Part shown: one piece after another, positions 1 through 10,655 of the stretch
Position numbering within the stretch: the first letter of the stretch is position 1
How the letters are laid out: each line of letters opens with the position of its first letter
Position numbers and translations under genes: made by a program
Origin: Liopterus haemorrhoidalis
Lineage: Eukaryota > Arthropoda > Insecta > Coleoptera > Dytiscidae
Assembly: GCA_963971575.1 (NCBI GenBank)
Contig: OZ020611.1
Coordinates: 146,346,419-146,410,418 of the forward strand
Reading direction: 5' to 3'
Length of the DNA stretch: 64,000 nt
The notes under the pieces: model-generated
Database searches by the model: none
What the model saw: only the letters and a program-made list of their open reading frames with translations
What the model was told of the DNA's origin: nothing

Positions 1-693
1 CTTTGGAAAACACTGGTATACGTACTCAGACGAATTTCGTGAAGGTCATCCAAAATCGATTGTTATTCCGGAAAACGTTGATGATGTGCGTGAACTGATA
101 CTGCAAGATCGACATGTGACTTATCGTGAGATTGAGGTATCCTTGGGCATGAGTGGGACCAGAATACATTCACTACTGCATTAACATTTGGCCGTCAAAA
201 AGATTTGTTCGCGTTGGGCCCACATAATTTGTACCTATTGCAGTGTTTATCAACTGAAAACGTACCGCGGACCAGTCAAATATTTAATTTTCTACCGCGG
301 ATCAGTGAAATATTTAATTTTCTACCGCGGACCCCCAAAAATAAATGTACTATTAAACAAATTGTATACGTAGACTATACATATATCTTAGTAATAAAAA
401 ATCACTGAAAAATTAACAAACTACACAGAAAATGAACAAAAGATCATAAAAAAAATCAAAAATAATGATTTATAGCTTCTCGCGTACCACTAAAATTTTG
501 CTAAGGACGACCGGTTGAGAAACACTGGTCTATTGCTCTATTGGTGCCTCAATCAAAGTGGAAAAATCCTTCAAAATTGGTACTAACGTATTCTTGTTCT
601 TCATGGAGAATATTTTGAAAAACAATAAAGCCACATTTGATGATAAATAATTGTTTTTGATCTAAAATCTCAAAATATAAAAGGCAACCCTCG
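1..693 (+). pseudogene. mariner transposon fragment, split by a hAT miniature element
   Basis: The first 230 bases translate into the second helix-turn-helix part of a mariner transposase, with DRHVTYREIE, IHSLLH and LAVKKICSRW readable in one frame and a TAA directly after IHSLLH. Bases 541-640 hold the end of the same protein (TSKW ... GEYFEKQ-like, then a stop), and the right inverted end, ending ACCCTCG, stops at 693 before a TA. The middle of the gene, including all catalytic Asp residues, is missing. The coding end and the helix-turn-helix part are separated by a hAT-like miniature element at 241-527. The left end is cut by the window. It belongs to the same family as the copies at 5287-6959, 15097-16210 and 61686-62904. 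Confidence 0.8.
241..527. mobile_element. hAT-type miniature element inside a mariner
   Basis: The ends are imperfect inverted repeats, CAGTGTTTATCAACTG on the left and CGGTTGAGAAACACTG on the right. Flanking 8-mers ACCTATTG and GTCTATTG agree at 6 of 8 positions, as expected for an old hAT target duplication. The left part holds a short tandem motif (TACCGCGGA plus AATATTTAATTTTC) repeated two to three times. No coding capacity. The same family occurs at 36727-37038. Confidence 0.7.
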
Positions 694-834
694 TATAATT
701 TTTTAAAAACATTGTGCGTTTGTTAATCTAATTGTAGAGTTTTCATTTAATACCAGTATTAAGTTTCAAGAATATCTGTGAAATACATTTTTAACAGCGT
801 TCAGAAGCGGATAAGTTTGTGTTTATTTCCTAAA

Positions 835-1580
835 ATGGAATAAAAGTGAATTCCGTGTGTTAATGAAGCACTACTTTTTGCGTGGAAAAAACATTAGGGA
901 AACTGAAGAAAAGCTAAAAAAGTAGTCTGTGAACTCTGCTTCGTCGCATGGAATGGTTCACAAGTGGTGAATTTCGCTATGGTCGTAGGAGTATGAATGT
1001 TGGCAAGCGCCCGGGATGCCCGAATGTCCGAAGTCACATCGGAAGAGATGATCAGTAAAATTCAAGATATCGTATTGGATGATTGTCGAGTGAAGATACA
1101 CGAGATAATCAAGATGGTATACATCTCAGACGAACGTGTGTTTTCACGAACCGTTGGGCATGAGAAAGTTATCGGCAAGATGTGCACAGTAGGTCAAAAT
1201 CGGAATCGCGTGACCATTTCGAAGCAATGTTTAGACGTGTACAAACGCTATCCAAATAAGTTTTTGCGCCTCTTCATAACCGTTGATGAAACATGGATCG
1301 ATCATAATATATTAGAAATGACAGAACAGTCAAAACACTGGACTTTTGAAGAAAAATCATGACCACGATTTTCTGGGATTCGCAACGATCACAGGATAAT
1401 ATTATGTTTATTTATTGAATCGATTATACGCGCTGAACTGATGAAAAAGCGGCCACATTTAGGGAAGAAAAAAATTCTGTTTCACCATGACACTGAGTCA
1501 CCTCACTCGTCCGCAAATTTAACAGCCAGATTGATCGAACTTTTCTACGAACTGCTACCTTATCCAAGTGTTATTTGACA
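835..1580 (+). pseudogene. mariner transposase pseudogene (different subfamily)
   Basis: A degraded mariner gene. The open part 997-1362 contains TSEEMISKIQDIVLDD (linker and second helix-turn-helix) and FITVDETWIDHN, which carries the first catalytic Asp. Further downstream in other frames are FWDS and LFHHDTESPHSSA, the second catalytic Asp block. Upstream bases 835-990 show a frame-broken N-terminus (HYFLRGKNIRETEEKL, then RPGCPN). The third Asp block is absent because the copy ends near YELLPYPS. Several stops and frameshifts make it inactive. The protein is clearly different from the other mariners in the window, so this is a separate lineage. Confidence 0.8.
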
Positions 1581-1627
1581 TAAGTATTTTATTACTAAAA
1601 ATGATTTATTTTTGTTTGATGCCTTAA

Positions 1628-2339
1628 GGCGGCGCACAACCCTATAGTTCTCAATAGTTTCTTATACAAAACTAATAATCGGAAATAAAATTAATAACAA
1701 TCTATATATCAAAATTTGCAGCGTATTTTTATCTATCTAACAGGATATTTTTAATTGTAGAAAAAACTGTAATGTAATTGTAAATAAGCAAATTGCATAA
1801 TATACGCCATCTTGTAAACCAATTGACGCATATTTGCGTACGATGCGGCAAATTGTAGCTAAAGCTTCATTCTACAAATATGTTTATAGCTATTTTGCTC
1901 TATTGTGAAAACTACTTATAGTTATTATACTTGGTAGTCTATTTTTGCCGCCATCTTGAATATGCCGCGGTTTTCAAAATAGGTGTTACAAGAAAAATGA
2001 TTTAATCTTCTTAAAGAATACGTGTACCAAGTGGCATTCCAATATCATCAAGTATAATATTTTTTGACGAAGGTTCTAAACTATAAGGAATCAAGTCGAA
2101 AAAAATGTTGACGTATTAACGTTACAACAAAATGTACATTACAAAAACAGTATGAACTGAAGTCTCCAACTAATAAAGAATAAAACAATAAATTATTTAA
2201 TTAGTTTTGTCATTAAACTAGAAGATGGGTTTCTACACAAAGCTATATAAATATAAAAGTAATTCGAAACCTACAAATAGATTTAAAAAATTACAGTACA
2301 ACAATATCGCTGATGTCTATTTTAAAGTTATTGAGCGAT
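1628..2339. mobile_element. long-inverted-end element with TTAA site, right end lost
   Basis: Starts just after TTAA (1624-1627) with GGCGGCGCACAACCC and is nearly colinear with the complete copy at 35813-36574 for over 600 bases. It carries an extra stretch at about 2117-2235 that the other copy lacks. Homology stops at 2339, where a mariner fragment begins, so the right inverted end is missing here. No coding region recognised. Confidence 0.75.
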
Positions 2340-2340
2340 C

Positions 2341-2990
2341 GCGTTGTCATGATGAAAGGCAACACCTTTCCTATTATTCAATTCGGGCCATTCTCTTAGC
2401 TCATGGTGGACGATTCCCTTCCAGTCCCATCACACACACAGCATCACCTTGTTCGGCGTCAATCCTCACTTCGCGAACGCTTGTGGCGGCTCACCATCCC
2501 TTGTCCACGATCTTTTACGCTTCCGATTGTCGTACGTGATCCATTTTTCATCACCGGTTATGACACGTTTCAGAAATGGCTCGATTTCATTGCGTTTCAG
2601 CAGCGCATCGCAGATGTTAATTCGGTCTATCATGTTTTTCTCGCTCAACTCATGAGGATCCCATATATCGAGCTTCTTTTTGTAGTCAGCTTTCCGTAAA
2701 TGGTTCAAAACAGTTTTGTGGTCAATGCCTAGCTCCGTACCAATATCGAGACTGCTGTATACCTATCTTGCTGGACTTTTTCAAGAATTTCATCAGCTTT
2801 TTCACTGATTGGACGACCAGAGTGTGAGTCATCTTTCACATTAAAATTACTAGAACGAAAGCGAGCGAATTTCCGTGCAGCACAATTTTTTTCACAAGTC
2901 TGCGGAGCGTTCTTCCCTTTGTCGTTATAATATTGCAAAATATAGCGCAATTTTCATTAATTTTCTCCATTTTCAAACGCAAACAACTTT
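2341..2990 (-). pseudogene. mariner transposase pseudogene, mellifera-like
   Basis: Read on the minus strand: an N-terminal part (frame at 2950-2729, with FARFRSSNFNVKDDSHSGRP), then KKLDIWDPHELSEKN and VITGDEKWITYDNRKRKRSW, which holds the first catalytic Asp. After a break come KVMLCV, WDWKGIVHHEL and VAFHHDNA, the second catalytic Asp block, at 2341. The stretch between HHEL and HHDN is shortened by an internal deletion, and everything after HHDNA is missing. WDWKGI and the ITGDEKW spacing fit the mellifera-type mariners. Inactive. Confidence 0.78.
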
Positions 2991-3743
2991 CCAACCCCTG
3001 CACAAATTTTGATGTTTAGAAACTCAAAATAACGCTTAAATTGTCACCTTTCCAACGAGCGCTTAGTGGTGTCGCTGCGATCTGTGTTTCTTGAGTTATT
3101 TGCAATTGGCGCCGTCTATCGGCAAAAACACCACGAACTTTTTCCCAGCGACCCGTGGCGGATAGGACTAAGGTCTTCGCAGAAAGAGAAAGCAAAAGAG
3201 AAAGACACGCAATGTGTAACACAATGTATCTCCGCTACTATTTTTCTGACAGTCCCATGCGCATCCAAATTTCGTATGCCACGGCTCACTGGTTGAGTAA
3301 TAATAATTACAATATGTACGTAACAGTATCTGATATACTGTTAACATGAAATATACATATTTTACCAAATGTGTCCCCTAGTTACTGTTACTGAACATTC
3401 TTCCAAAATGTAATCTTTAATTAACAGGTCGATGTAAAAAGCGTTATAAAACTGAAATGAAACTTGTATAAACAACCGAAAGCTCAATTGTACGTGTCTG
3501 AATTCAGCGTGACAGTGTTATAGGATGCTAAGAACTAGCATTTAACGTCATGTTATTGTCGCGGAGATATTAAAGCCTTACAATTAACACCTACTGCACT
3601 CAGCTAATGGCTCTGTAACTAACACGACACTTGTAGTATTACTATCAAAAAAATCACTCATTCTGTTTGTTTGTTTTTAGTCTTATGAAACAATGCATTT
3701 TAAATTAATTTCGTTATCATTGATTTTAATATATTGCATACGG
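2991..3743. other. no gene recognised
   Basis: The start probably holds the 5' noncoding end of the mariner at 2341-2990. The rest has open frames of up to about 76 codons on both strands, but they overlap each other, have no recognisable domain and look like chance. Confidence 0.4.
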
Positions 3744-3860
3744 CAGGGGTGTCAAACTGGTGGCCCGCGGGTAGCATGTGGCCTTTTTTGCATTTCGGTG
3801 GCCCCGTTGCAGGGACCACCCACTTATTATAATAAAATACATTTTTATATTATATGTCTA
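3744..3860. mobile_element. hAT-like terminus, fragment
   Basis: CAGGGGTGTCAAACTGG followed by TGGCCCGCGGG is a typical hAT end. Only this end is visible. The sequence is interrupted at 3860 by the Harbinger element, and no matching right end was found. Confidence 0.45.
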
Positions 3861-4120
3861 AAGGCGGAATTCCACTGAGGCAACACTGAACGACATGAGG
3901 CATGATACTTGTTTCCTAGTGTCGCCTGATTATAGGTGTGCGACTATGTGCCACAAAATTCAATAATGTCGCATGCGGAAATTGTCTCCCCACGTCGCAT
4001 GCGCTTTGTCGTCTATGCTTGTAGCATGCGTCTAAAACGATTCCATTCAGGCAACTTCAGTTTGGTGTATCATGTCTTTACAAACAGTCGCGGTAGCCGC
4101 TTATTTAGTAATAGCTCTGA

Positions 4121-4426
4121 ATCGAAAAAAAAAGAAGAAAGCCACGGTGGTGGAGAAGAGAACTATATGTTGGTGTTCAAGAAACTCATTATAATTTATA
4201 CAACAACTTGGTTGCTTACGATGAAGCTTTATTTAAAAATTTTACACGAATGAGTAAAGAAGATTTTGAGTACTTGCTTGAGAAAGTCTCACCTACTATA
4301 AAAAAATATGATACCAACTTTCGTGAAGCAATACCACCTCGTGTCAGGTTGTTAGTGACATTGAGATATTTGGCTACGGGTGATAGCTATCCATCACTTA
4401 TGTATCCCTTTTTTGTTGGGAGATGA
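4121..4426 (+). pseudogene. Harbinger transposase, N-terminal fragment
   Basis: In one frame from 4121: KPRWWRRELY, YNNLVAYDEALFKNFTRMS, FEYLLEKVSP, DTNFREAIPPRVRLLVTLRY and LATGDSYPSL. This order (basic WW stretch, FxRMS, DTNxREAIPP, RLxVTLRxLATG) is diagnostic of PIF/Harbinger (HARBI1-type) transposases just upstream of the DDE core. No in-frame Met is visible before 4121, where a TGA sits. The protein ends at TGA 4424-4426, shortly before an apparent deletion point. The whole catalytic domain is missing, so it cannot transpose itself. Confidence 0.85.
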
Positions 4427-4500
4427 GCCACTCTTTTTTTATTGCAGTTTGCTGAACGCAAATTCTTGATTTTATTTTTTACCTCAGCCACCGTACAATT

Positions 4501-4638
4501 TTATTTATTCGCCAATTGCTTTAACTTATCATTTTTAATTCTAATGTCTTTATAATTACTAATTTGATTGTTCCATAATTCGGGTGAATAATGGTAATCT
4601 TCAATAAATAATGTAGTTTTTTCATTATTCCAATCCAT
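4501..4638 (-). pseudogene. MADF-domain protein fragment, second Harbinger gene
   Basis: On the minus strand from ATG at 4638: MDWNNEKTTLFIEDY, SPELWNNQISNYKD and NDKLKQLANK. The W at position 3, the PELW motif and the KNDKLKQLA stretch match the first helices of a MADF (Myb/SANT-like) domain, the usual partner gene of PIF/Harbinger transposase. Only about 46 residues remain before the deletion junction. It runs divergently to the transposase fragment, facing it tail to tail, as in autonomous Harbingers. Confidence 0.75.
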
Positions 4639-4875
4639 GTCGCACGATAAAAGCCGCACGTGTTGGCTGTTGGATAACGACGACACTGTTCGGCACGTTG
4701 AATTATGTCGAGAGGTGACGCATGCGATCCGGCAACAGCAATCAACTTGTAGCATGCGGCAAGGAGACTTGTTTCTTGTCGCTTCGTGTTCCTTCAATGG
4801 AAAGACTGTGTGTAGCATGCGTCAATGCCGCATGCTACATGTTGCCTAAAAGTTGCCTCAGTGGAATTGCGCCTT

Positions 4876-5286
4876 TATACAGTATAAAATATAATATAAT
4901 ATTTATTTGAACGAAAATACCTCGCGACAGAATCTGTTCGGGCCGCGACAGAATCTGTTCGGGCCGCGACGTCAAGACTTCGGCAAAGGGCAGAAAACTA
5001 AGATCCAGGCAGTAAATATTGCAGTTAGCCAAGGCCGTGCGATAGTCGTTAGATTGGTAATTCCCCCGTGATTCCAAATAATATACTCGTAAGCAGAGGT
5101 TTCAAATAGCACTTTTCTATAAGTGCAACTGCTGTGTACAGTACCAGTACGCTAATTTCGCCGTTTTTGTTTTGCTATTCGATAAAGAAATTATTTTAAT
5201 AAAATTTAATCGTTTAAATGTTATATCTTTACTTCGTTTAAATAAATATTCAGAAAAATGATGGAAAATGAAAAACAATGAGTAAA
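4876..5286. other. no gene; short tandem duplication
   Basis: A 21-bp unit containing CGCGACAGAATCTGTTCGGG is present twice in tandem at about 4923-4965. The remainder is AT-rich with no credible frame. CAGAGGTTTCAAA at 5094 resembles a hAT end but has no partner. Confidence 0.4.
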
Positions 5287-5719
5287 CGACGGCTACCTTT
5301 TAATTTTTACAACAACTAAGAAAGAAAATTTTTTTTTTTTTTTGTAACATACTCTTATTGCTTTTCAAAGATTTATACATTTTTGCATGCGTTCAAACCA
5401 ATTCTCCAAACATTTTTTCTTCTCTGAAGTTGGTATCTCATAAATATGGGTTTCGAAGGCTTCAACAGCTTCTTGAAGTGATGAAAATCACTGTTCACGC
5501 ATTTTTTGTTTGACATTGGGGAACAAAAAAAAGTCGTTAGGGGATAAATCAGGTGGATACGGGCAATGAGACACTAATTCGATGTTTTTCTCCTTCAAAT
5601 AATCAATTGTTTGACGTGCTGTGTGGGAGCTTGCATTGTCATGATGAAGAATGATGCGACGTTTTTGATTGTTTATCCTGATTTTGTCGATGACTTCTGG
5701 CAAACAAATTATTTTAAAA

Positions 5720-6158
5720 CAGCGTTTCCCAACCACCGCCCCGTGAGATTTTTTTGCCAGTCCACGAGATCTCCGGGTTTGTAGTTTGGAGGGGAGAGCC
5801 TTTTTTTTGCTCATCCCTTACATTTTGGAAGTGAAGGCCTTTTTTGCTCATCATTTACATTTTGCAGGTGAAGATCTTTTTTTTTTTTGCTTATCACTTA
5901 CATTTTGGAAGTGAAGACCTTTTTTTTGCTCATCATTTACATTTTGCAAGTGAAGACCTTTTTTTATGCTCATCATTTACATTTTGCAGGAGAAGACCTT
6001 TTTTTTTGCTCATCACTTATATTTTGGAGGTGAAGGTCTTTTTTTTGCTTATCACTTGTAATAATTTTGCGATACACATTACTTTCTAAACTTGCCGGTC
6101 CGCAAATTTTTTCTAGGTCGCTTGCCGGTCCGCCATGAAAAAAGGTTGGGAAACGCTG
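5720..6158. mobile_element. hAT-like miniature element carrying a minisatellite
   Basis: Both ends read CAGCGTTTCCCAACC inward (right end GGTTGGGAAACGCTG). It splits the mariner gene between the HVATIP block and the ICLPEV block. Flanking 8-mers TTTTAAAA and CTCTAAAG agree at only 5 of 8, so the target duplication is uncertain. Most of the interior is the tandem array listed next. The right part has two copies of CTTGCCGGTCCGC. Confidence 0.65.
5795..6060. repeat. minisatellite, unit about 42 bp
   Basis: About six imperfect units of the form T-run, GCTCATCACTTACATTTTGG, then AAGTGAAGACC. The units are in frame-like length, so a chance 81-codon frame repeats HHLHF and EDLF; I do not regard it as a gene. 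A related unit occurs in the different hAT element at 13804-14095. Confidence 0.85.
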
Positions 6159-6961
6159 CTCTAAAGGAATAGTTGCGACATGTCCACTGCAACCGAAGAA
6201 AAAAGCGATCATTTTCTTGGTAGTGCTTCGTGAACGAACAACTTTTGTGGGTTTCGGTTCATCTTAGAAGACCCAAACAGTGGATTCTTGCTTAGTTTCC
6301 GGTTCATATGAATAAATCCCAGTTTCGTCACCTGCAACGATGTTGTATACGAATTTTGCAGCGCCTAGGTTGAATTTTTTTAGCATTCCCTTATACCAAT
6401 CAACACGAGTCTTCTTATGTTGGTCAAATTATGCGGAATCCATCGAGAACAGATCTTTTTCACAGCTAAATGTTCATGCAAAATCGAATGTATTGCAGTC
6501 TGCGATATGCCAAAGAATCCCTCTATCTCACAGTAAGTCACATGCCGATCTTCTTCAAACATTTTACGCGCAACATGTTTTTTTGAATCACAACTGATTT
6601 TGGTCGAACTTCACGAGATTCATCACTGACGGACGCACGATCACGACGAAATTCTGCAAACCAATTGTAAACAGTCTTTTCTTATGGTGCTTCATTACCT
6701 AAAGTTAAACGAAACGAATCTATGCATTGTTGTTGAGTTAGGCCTTTGCTAATATCGTAAAAAATCATCCAACGAAAACCTTCCTGAGTAATATCCATTT
6801 TTTACAAACTTTTTTTTCACTCTCTACAAACTGCTCGGTCAATTTATAAGCTGCCACTGATTTCACAATAACAAATGTCAAATTTTACGAATCTAGTAAT
6901 GACACATTTCAATATTGCTATCTATTGGTTGTTTGTAAAAACATAAAATGTTACCCTCGTA

Positions 6962-7752
6962 GATAAGACGTAGATAAGAAATGCCGTATTTTTTGGAATT
7001 ACGCATTTTCTACCACTAGACAACTCTGCAAAACCACTGCGTATCCACTGTACGAGTAAATTGTATTGCGAAAAGCCACTGGTGAGGAACACATTAATAT
7101 CGTAGTACTGTGACGTACAGCACTGGTGTAAGCCCCACGCGAAGGCGACTTGCCGGCGCTCCTTTTAATGGCACGGCTCTATAATTAGCAGGTGTCTGGC
7201 ACTGTGTCTTACACCTCCGAGCCACACTACCCTGCTTACCTGTCCCTGCCCCTAATATCACCGTTCACCGTCCACCGTTCATCTCATATCCTAATTATTG
7301 TATACTGTTTTTTCACAGCAGTTTTTATGTTCGAATTCCTCACTAATATTATGTTACAACCCTGCTATTATTATATTTTACTTAAAATTTATGGGAGTGT
7401 GTGTTTTTGGTCTATTTGATTTGTAAAATTTAATACAGGATCAGATAAATAAAGCAGGTTTTATCAACTTACAAAAATTTGCAAAGTATAATTTTGACAA
7501 TGTTCAACGTAAAGGCATATTTTTAAACACTTTGTCCCCAAAGAAGCCTCCTGGAACACTGAAAACTACGATCCGATGGAATAACCAATGGGCTGAAACA
7601 GATGTAAACAGAAATCATCTTAAGCAAATTAAAACCGCCAACAGTGCACAGGGTCGGCGCAAAAAATATGTAAACGTCGGAGGAAACTGATATTGCCTCC
7701 CCTCAGCGTTCTTAAAATAATATTGGTTAATTTAAATACAAATTTGGATTCC
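6962..7752. other. no gene recognised
   Basis: Unique AT-rich sequence. A 75-codon frame at 7192-7419 has no recognisable domain. Around 7520-7690 the composition is a little less AT-biased, but no protein match was recognised. Confidence 0.35.
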
Positions 7753-8157
7753 TATACTCTATCTCCGAAAGACTGATAGTAATAAAATTTATTATTTGCA
7801 AAAAGTTATTGTATTATCACACAGAAGCGGTAAAACAAAAGCGACAAAATATGAATAGTTCGAAACGAAATATTGTTAAAAACAACCGAGTGTGCCGCAC
7901 ATATTATGTGGGAATACGAACTAGGGTTAGACACAATAGGCCATAAAAATTTGACCCTAAAATTTTAAGGAAAAATATGGTCACAAGGATATGTTTAATG
8001 ATATGATAAATATGGTCACAGGCGTGCGTTTAATAAAATTATAAATAGTAATATAGAAGTACACAAAACCAATTTAAACATGTTTAAAATGTGCACGCCA
8101 CTGGTAACTGCCTGACAAAATGATTTATTACTATCAATCTTTCAGAGATAGAGTATA
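7753..8157. mobile_element. 405-bp miniature inverted-repeat element, copy 1
   Basis: Begins TATACTCTATCTCCGAAAGA and ends with the complement TCTTTCAGAGATAGAGTATA; the inverted ends are about 34 bp. TATA or TA is the likely target duplication, so it may be a Tc1/mariner-type miniature element, but no coding sequence links it to a transposase. It is colinear with the copy at 8221-8625. Confidence 0.8.
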
Positions 8158-8220
8158 ACTAAATATATTAATAAGGGTGAACGGGCCTGGCTGGTCTGCT
8201 ACAAAACTAAAGCAATACAC

Positions 8221-8625
8221 TATACTCTATCTCCGAAAGACTGATAGTAATATAATTTATTATTTGTAAAAAGTTATTGTATTATCACACAGAAGCGGTA
8301 AAACAAAAGCGACAAAATATGAATAGTTCGAAACGAAATATTGTTAAAAACAACCGAGTGTGCCGCACATAGTATATGGGAATACGAACTAGGGTTAAAC
8401 ACAATAGGCCATAAAAATTTGACCATAAAATTTTGAGGAAAAATATGGTCACAGGGGTGTGTTTAATGATATGATAAATATGGTCACAGGCGTGCGTTTA
8501 ATAAAATGATAAATAGTAATATAGAAATACACAAAACCAATTTAAACGTGTTGAAAATGTGCACGCCACTGGTAACTGCCTGAAAAAATGATTTATTACT
8601 ATCAGGCTTTCAGAGATAGAGTATA
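8221..8625. mobile_element. 405-bp miniature inverted-repeat element, copy 2
   Basis: Same length and orientation as the copy at 7753, only 63 bp away. The internal sequence is about 95% identical, with substitutions and no large gaps. The right end abuts the next element at 8630 within 4 bp. Confidence 0.8.
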
Positions 8626-8629
8626 CAAG

Positions 8630-9367
8630 AGGTGCGTTCGGCATAACTGTGCAGTGTTTTTGTCACGTGACCACTGTGCATACTGTGCAAGAAAGTCAAA
8701 GACGAACGGTTTGTTCAGATTGTGCAGTTATTCAAACTATTATTCTAACCTATTTTTTTTTTTTTTTTGTAAACACAAGATTTATATGTATGTGATTACA
8801 TTAAGTCTATCTCCTGATAATTGTTTTGTACGACAATATATAAATGGCGCATGAAGGTTTTGCGATGCTTTTAAGTAATATAAAAAAAAATGTATTTGAT
8901 GAGGAAGACAATTTAGAAGAATTTTCCAAACCAGAAAATATTTTTGAAAAAGTGTTTGAATATGCAGAGAGTTCTGTTCCAAACATGACAACAAATCAAT
9001 TTAAAGTACATTTCCGCTTGTATCCAGAAAATTTTAAGTCTTTTTAGTGTATTTACATGTTCCATCATGAGGTTCATGTCTATACTATTTATTTTGCAAA
9101 TGCTGCAGGCATAAACAGTGAAATCTTGATTGTTTTCACTCATATTGTTTTGTAGAAATAATAACTTTGTATTTATACCGCGAAAAACACTATTGCACAG
9201 TCTGCCGTACGATCTGAACTTGTGACGATTGTGCAACACAAACTGCACTGCACAGTATATGCCGAACGATCTTCGTGCAGCACAAAGCACACAGAAACTT
9301 TATGACGAACGCTTGTTGTGTAAATTATGCAGAATATGTAGATTATTACCTTATGTCGAACGCACCT
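8630..9367. mobile_element. 738-bp element with AGGTGCGTTCGGCATA ends
   Basis: Left end AGGTGCGTTCGGCATAAC, right end the complement of AGGTGCGTTCGACATAAGG. Short GTGCA/TGCAC and CGTACGATC-like motifs recur near both ends. An internal + frame (8844-9047) encodes 67 residues, including PNMTTNQFKVHFRLYPENF. This loosely resembles the FKxHFRMS region ahead of a Harbinger DDE domain, so a deleted PIF/Harbinger-like element is likely but not proven. Its ends match the hairpin element at 47133-47249. Confidence 0.6.
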
Positions 9368-9371
9368 AAAA

Positions 9372-9578
9372 CCGCATTCAGAGCTCTTTAAATTAACACG
9401 TTGTGTTTCTATGAATTGTTTTAACGAGGGCAATTGGTATGATCGGACAAACTCGTACTATATCGCTCAACAGTAGTATAGCAACGACAAATAACGAGCA
9501 TGTCCGATCATACCAATTGCCCTCGTTAAAACAATCCATAGAAACACAACGTGTTAATTTAAAGAGCTCTGAATGCGG
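9372..9578. repeat. 84-bp inverted repeat (palindrome)
   Basis: Arms 9372-9455 and 9495-9578 are inverted copies with about three mismatches in 84 bp, starting CCGCATTCAGAGCTC, around a 39-bp loop. Such high identity means a recent origin or ongoing arm correction. It may be a foldback-type miniature element; flanks CTAAAA and CTTAAG are not a clear duplication. It starts 4 bp after the element at 8630-9367. Confidence 0.85.
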
Positions 9579-9789
9579 CTTAAGACTGTAAGGTTCTGGT
9601 TCAAACAACAATAAAGTCTGGGCGCGAAAATTCCACTTAATACGCAAGAGACTATATGCCTACTTGCAGGATAGTAAAAAATAGGATACTGCTTTTTAAA
9701 ATAAATTAAATAAAATTTTATTGAAAAACATAATTAATTTTATTAATAACTGGATATAATTGAAATACAAATTAGTTTACAAATCGATT

Positions 9790-10000
9790 TATGTTGCTTT
9801 GATAGCGACAAACAAATCAATGAACTCTTCCAAATCGATATTTTTGAACATATCGTATTCGGTTGATATAGTTGCTAGAGAAGTTAATTGGTTTCGTAAC
9901 ATACTTGAACGAAATGTTTTATGAGTTTCAGTTTGCTGAAAGATCTTTCTCCACTAGCAACTGTAACTGGAATTGTTAATCCTAGGATTTGTTGCTGTAA
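9790..10000 (-). pseudogene. hAT transposase C-terminal fragment (ZMYM1-like)
   Basis: On the minus strand: ILGLTIPVTVASGERSFSKL, then KLIKHF, a frame break, and LRNQLTSLATISTEYDMFKN ahead of a stop. VASxERSFSKLKLIK is the hallmark of the hAT C-terminal dimerisation region in the zinc-finger-MYM/DUF4371 group. The catalytic part is absent. Inverted ends not found. Confidence 0.8.
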
Positions 10001-10196
10001 AAAGAATATAGGAGGTATTAAGGGAATTTTTAATTTAAATTGAATAGATGTAACAGTAGTTCAATTGAAGTTTCTTAAAAACCATTAAGGATATTTTCCA
10101 AATTTATAATCCTATTGTTTCTAAATTTTAGGGGTTGTTATGCTTATGCATCTTTACAGTTGCTATTTTTCAAGGAGTTAATTATATCTCCTACAG

Positions 10197-10631
10197 CAGT
10201 GGTTTCCAAACTTAACGCCCCCTTTATAAAAAATCCCATCTCTCGCGCCCCCCTATTTAAGAAATTTATAAACAATTTGTAAATAATGTCATTATTGAAA
10301 TAATAATCACAAAAGTAGTACAAATATGTAATGTAGATAATTTTTCTAATTCCTAAATATTTATTCTCACAACATAAATCACGACAATTGTATAAAAATA
10401 AATTATATTAATATTAAATGTAATACAAAATACAATAAAAATGAATCAATTTTAAGAAAGAGTTACTCTTATTTTGTCTTCCACTATTAATCGTGCTCGA
10501 TATTTTGTTTTAATAACAGCTTATGTGGAAAATACTGTTTCGCACATTGTTTTTTTAGATGCTACATTATGACGATCGAAAAAAATTACATATTTGCAAC
10601 TAACCCGCGACCCCCACTTTGGAAACCGCTG
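10197..10631. mobile_element. hAT miniature element
   Basis: Left end CAGTGGTTTCCAAACTTAAC, right end CACTTTGGAAACCGCTG. Flanking 8-mers TCCTACAG (10189-10196) and TTCTACAG (10632-10639) match at 7 of 8. CGCCCCC near the left and CGCGACCCCC near the right are subterminal. No coding region. Confidence 0.85.
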
Positions 10632-10655
10632 TTCTACAGTATTGAAAGAAACAGT

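Larger units (their letters stand above)
3861..4875. mobile_element. PIF/Harbinger element, internally deleted
   Basis: The 24-bp terminal inverted repeats are nearly perfect: AAGGCGGAATTCCACTGAGG at 3861 and the complement of CCTCAGTGGAATTGCGCCTT ending at 4875, with one mismatch. A TA lies on both sides. Close to both ends the motif GCATGCG or its complement recurs many times (for example near 3972, 4000, 4025, 4718, 4752, 4815 and 4830), like subterminal transposase-binding repeats. The left half keeps the start of a DDE transposase on the + strand and the right half the start of a MADF protein on the - strand. The inner ends of both genes are gone. Confidence 0.85.
5287..6959 (-). mobile_element. 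mariner copy with degraded transposase, minus strand
   Basis: The right end (5' side) reads TTTTACAAACAACC inward from CGAGGGTAACATTTTATG, followed outside by TA at 6960-6961. The left end is a matching ACGGCTACCTTTTAA. Gene start ATG is at 6798 (minus) and the stop at 5355. Readable blocks: helix-turn-helix RHVTYCEIEGFFGISQTAIH, HLAVKKICSRWIPHN, a frame-broken ETW region, FFGCSGHVATIP, RIILHHDNASSHTARQTI with the second catalytic Asp, and YPPDLSPNDFFLFP with the third. It holds a 439-bp insertion (5720-6158). Without it the element is about 1,234 bp, the normal mariner size. Several frameshifts; inactive. Confidence 0.85.

Noticed and set aside
5844..6089. 81-codon frame with repeated EDLF/HHLHF units
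   Set aside because: It is the translated 42-bp minisatellite within a non-coding hAT element, inserted in a mariner.
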